A stretch of 47,651 nt of DNA from a virus. The DNA is taken from IMG/VR virus record IMGVR_UViG_3300030688_001310, positions 1-47,651 of that record, one strand, 5' to 3'. The notes under the pieces are model-generated. The model ran no database searches, was not told where the DNA came from, and worked only from the letters and a program-made list of their open reading frames with translations. Positions 46,395 to 47,651 of the stretch are shown here, in pieces. The stretch's first letter is position 1. Each line of letters starts with the position of its first letter. The translations under genes and the position numbers were made by a program.

Positions 46395-46484
46395 TCTGAT
46401 CGGGTGATGGTAGAAATCCAGAACAGGAATGCTAGACCAGCACTGCGCCGAGGATTCCGGCAGCTACCGTCACCCGATCAGATC
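46393..46484. repeat. 21-bp inverted repeat at the integrase 3' end
   Basis: 46393-46413 and 46464-46484 are inverted copies with one mismatch; the right copy encodes the last integrase codons (DDLIG and stop). An inner GGAAT/ATTCC pair lies in the 50-base loop. It could be a terminator-like structure or integrase arm sites. Confidence 0.7.
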
Positions 46485-47651
46485 GTCGTTCTCGAACTGG
46501 TCCAACATATCCGCCCAGGCCTGCATCATCTGCGTGCGCCCCTCGAGATATTCGGCGGCGTTGTAAGCCCCGCGAACCTTGTTTTCCTCGACGTGAGCAA
46601 GCTGGCGCTCCACCCAGTCGAAATTCCAACCAGCCTCATTCAGAACGGTTGATGCCATGCGGCGAAAGCCGTGGTGCGTCGCCTGCTCTTTGGAAAAGCC
46701 CAGATTGCGCAGCGCTGCGTTGACGGTGTTCTCGCTGATCGGGCGCTGGTCAGATCGCAGCGACGGAAACAGCAAACCCTTCGGCTCGTAGAACGTCTTG
46801 AGGCGTTCTAGGCATGAGACGGCCTGGCGGCTGAGTGGCACGTAATGCAGCCGCTTCATTTTCATGCGCTCGGCGGGGATCGTCCACAAGGCTTGGTCGA
46901 GATCGATTTCCGACCAGGTGGCCATCCGCAGTTCGCCAGGCCGCACGAACGTGATCGCACCGAACCTCATGGCGACCCCGACGGCGGGATGCCCCTTGTA
47001 CTCGCCTATAGCGCGCATAAGAGCGCCTATCGCACTGGGGGTGAGGGGTGCAGCGCGGTGCTTCTCTTTTGGGGCTACCATGAGCGCGCCGGCGATATCG
47101 GCGCATGGATCGCGCAGGGCCACCCCACTGGCGATCCCGAAGCGGAAGACCCGAGAGCAAACGGTGCGTAGGCGGCGGGCTGAATGATGGCGCCCTTGAG
47201 CCTCCACACGGCGAATCAGTTCGAGCACCTCGGGCGCCTCGATCGTGGTGATGTCGCGATCATTGAGGCTTACCACGAACCGAAGCAGCCATTCGGTCTT
47301 CTCGATCGTTGCTTGCGCGGATTCCGGGATCACGCGCGTCACAAGCCACTGCTCGGCAACCGTCCCAAAGGTGGTTACCGATTTCCGCTCCGGTTCGGCT
47401 TGGCCCTTCGGATCGCCCGAGGATCGCAAATTATCGCGCGCTTCATCGCGAAGGGTGCGCGCCTGCTTCAAGGTCACCTCGGGAAAGGTGCCGAGCGCCA
47501 TCGTCTTCCGCTTGCCGCCAGCATCGTAATCAAGCCGCCAGCAGCGCGTGCCGTTTGCCTTCACCAGCAGATAGAGGCGTTGTTCGTCGAACATTTTGTA
47601 GTCGCGCTCGCGCGGTTTTGCGTTGCGCACGACGAGATCGCTAAGTGGCAT
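46470..47651 (-). CDS. int: Tyrosine integrase with DUF4102 N-terminus
   Basis: 393 residues; its ATG is the last codon of the window. The N-terminal DUF4102 arm-binding domain opens MPLSDLVVRNAKPRERDYKM, with GTRCWRLDYDAGGKRKTMAL. The catalytic domain has R237 (FVRPGELR), H327-G-F-R330 and nucleophile Y363 (RGAYNAAEY). It integrates and excises the phage by site-specific recombination. Its 3' end faces the tRNA-like element, as lambda int faces attP. The C-terminus ENDDLIG is close to the DEDLI tail of other genes here. Confidence 0.9.
   Translation of the reverse strand: MPLSDLVVRNAKPRERDYKMFDEQRLYLLVKANGTRCWRLDYDAGGKRKTMALGTFPEVTLKQARTLRDEARDNLRSSGDPKGQAEPERKSVTTFGTVAEQWLVTRVIPESAQATIEKTEWLLRFVVSLNDRDITTIEAPEVLELIRRVEAQGRHHSARRLRTVCSRVFRFGIASGVALRDPCADIAGALMVAPKEKHRAAPLTPSAIGALMRAIGEYKGHPAVGVAMRFGAITFVRPGELRMATWSEIDLDQALWTIPAERMKMKRLHYVPLSRQAVSCLERLKTFYEPKGLLFPSLRSDQRPISENTVNAALRNLGFSKEQATHHGFRRMASTVLNEAGWNFDWVERQLAHVEENKVRGAYNAAEYLEGRTQMMQAWADMLDQFENDDLIG

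Larger units (their letters stand above)
46040..46469 (+). ncRNA. Structured intergenic region, possible non-coding RNA
   Basis: A 430-base stretch without a convincing protein gene, downstream of a sigma-70-like promoter. It holds several strong dyads: CACC-CCA-CGGGGACAA-GGTG, GCCCGG (46262-46267) with CCGGGC (46285-46290), a 15-bp inverted repeat framing a tRNA-like fold (46300-46394), and a 21-bp inverted repeat at the integrase 3' end (46393-46413 with 46464-46484). It does not match tmRNA or RNase P landmarks that I know. It may contain the phage attachment site and/or a regulatory RNA. Confidence 0.45.

Noticed and set aside
46040-46400. tmRNA or RNase P RNA gene
   Set aside because: No tag-peptide frame of tmRNA and none of the conserved RNase P blocks; only the T arm is tRNA-like.
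1-47651. CRISPR array or insertion sequence
   Set aside because: No regularly spaced direct repeats and no transposase; the repeated 19-bp element is dispersed and palindromic, unlike CRISPR repeats.

Overview
The window is almost entirely a temperate siphovirus (prophage or excised phage) of an alphaproteobacterium, most likely a sphingomonad. The evidence is a GC-rich genome with a lambda-like head module (Nu1/GpA terminase, gpW connector, GpB portal, S49 protease with nested scaffold, gpD decoration, gpE capsid), a tail tip related to those of gene transfer agents (BR0599-like cysteine protein, DUF2460-like protein, J-like hub), a GapR/DUF2312 homologue, a DUF3310 protein, an AlpA-like regulator and a DUF4102 tyrosine integrase. 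I see no replication genes and no obvious CI-type repressor, so the early region is either outside the window or not recognisable.

Layout. 1-1544 (+): a small unknown gene and a DUF853/HerA-like ATPase with a C-terminal membrane anchor, closed by a terminator; these may lie outside the phage. 1545-1914: intergenic, with a perfect FNR/FixK-type box. 1915-8684 (+): many short, tightly overlapping accessory genes, including an HTH-metallophosphoesterase, a BRCT protein, Ea22-like proteins and zinc-ribbon proteins. 8714-11793 (-): a probable conversion cassette with a hexapeptide acetyltransferase and two signal-peptide-bearing tail-spike/adhesin-like proteins. 11938-15760 (+): a 60-residue HTH protein, an acyl-carrier-like protein, small Cys proteins, DUF3310, GapR-like, two unknown proteins and a beta-class DNA methyltransferase. 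15766-18064 (-): lysis genes. 18151-45862 (-): tail, head and packaging genes in lambda order, read from right to left. 45863-46469: a mostly non-coding control region with a strong terminator, a promoter, a tRNA-like fold and large inverted repeats. 46470-47651 (-): integrase.

The most striking feature is a 19-bp near-palindrome (consensus RRTCAC-N7-GTGAYY with an A/T-rich spacer). I find it 18 times, almost always just upstream of a gene start and often overlapping the ribosome-binding site. It ties the accessory, conversion, lysis, head and tail operons into one apparent regulon, and no such system is obvious from the named gene content. Other second-look items are a shared C-terminal DEDLI peptide on otherwise unrelated proteins, two apparently conserved reading frames in one stretch at the cytosine methyltransferase, a perfect A_AAA_AAA frameshift site in the tail chaperone genes, and the tRNA-like element beside the integrase. 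All family assignments come from reading the sequence; no searches were run.
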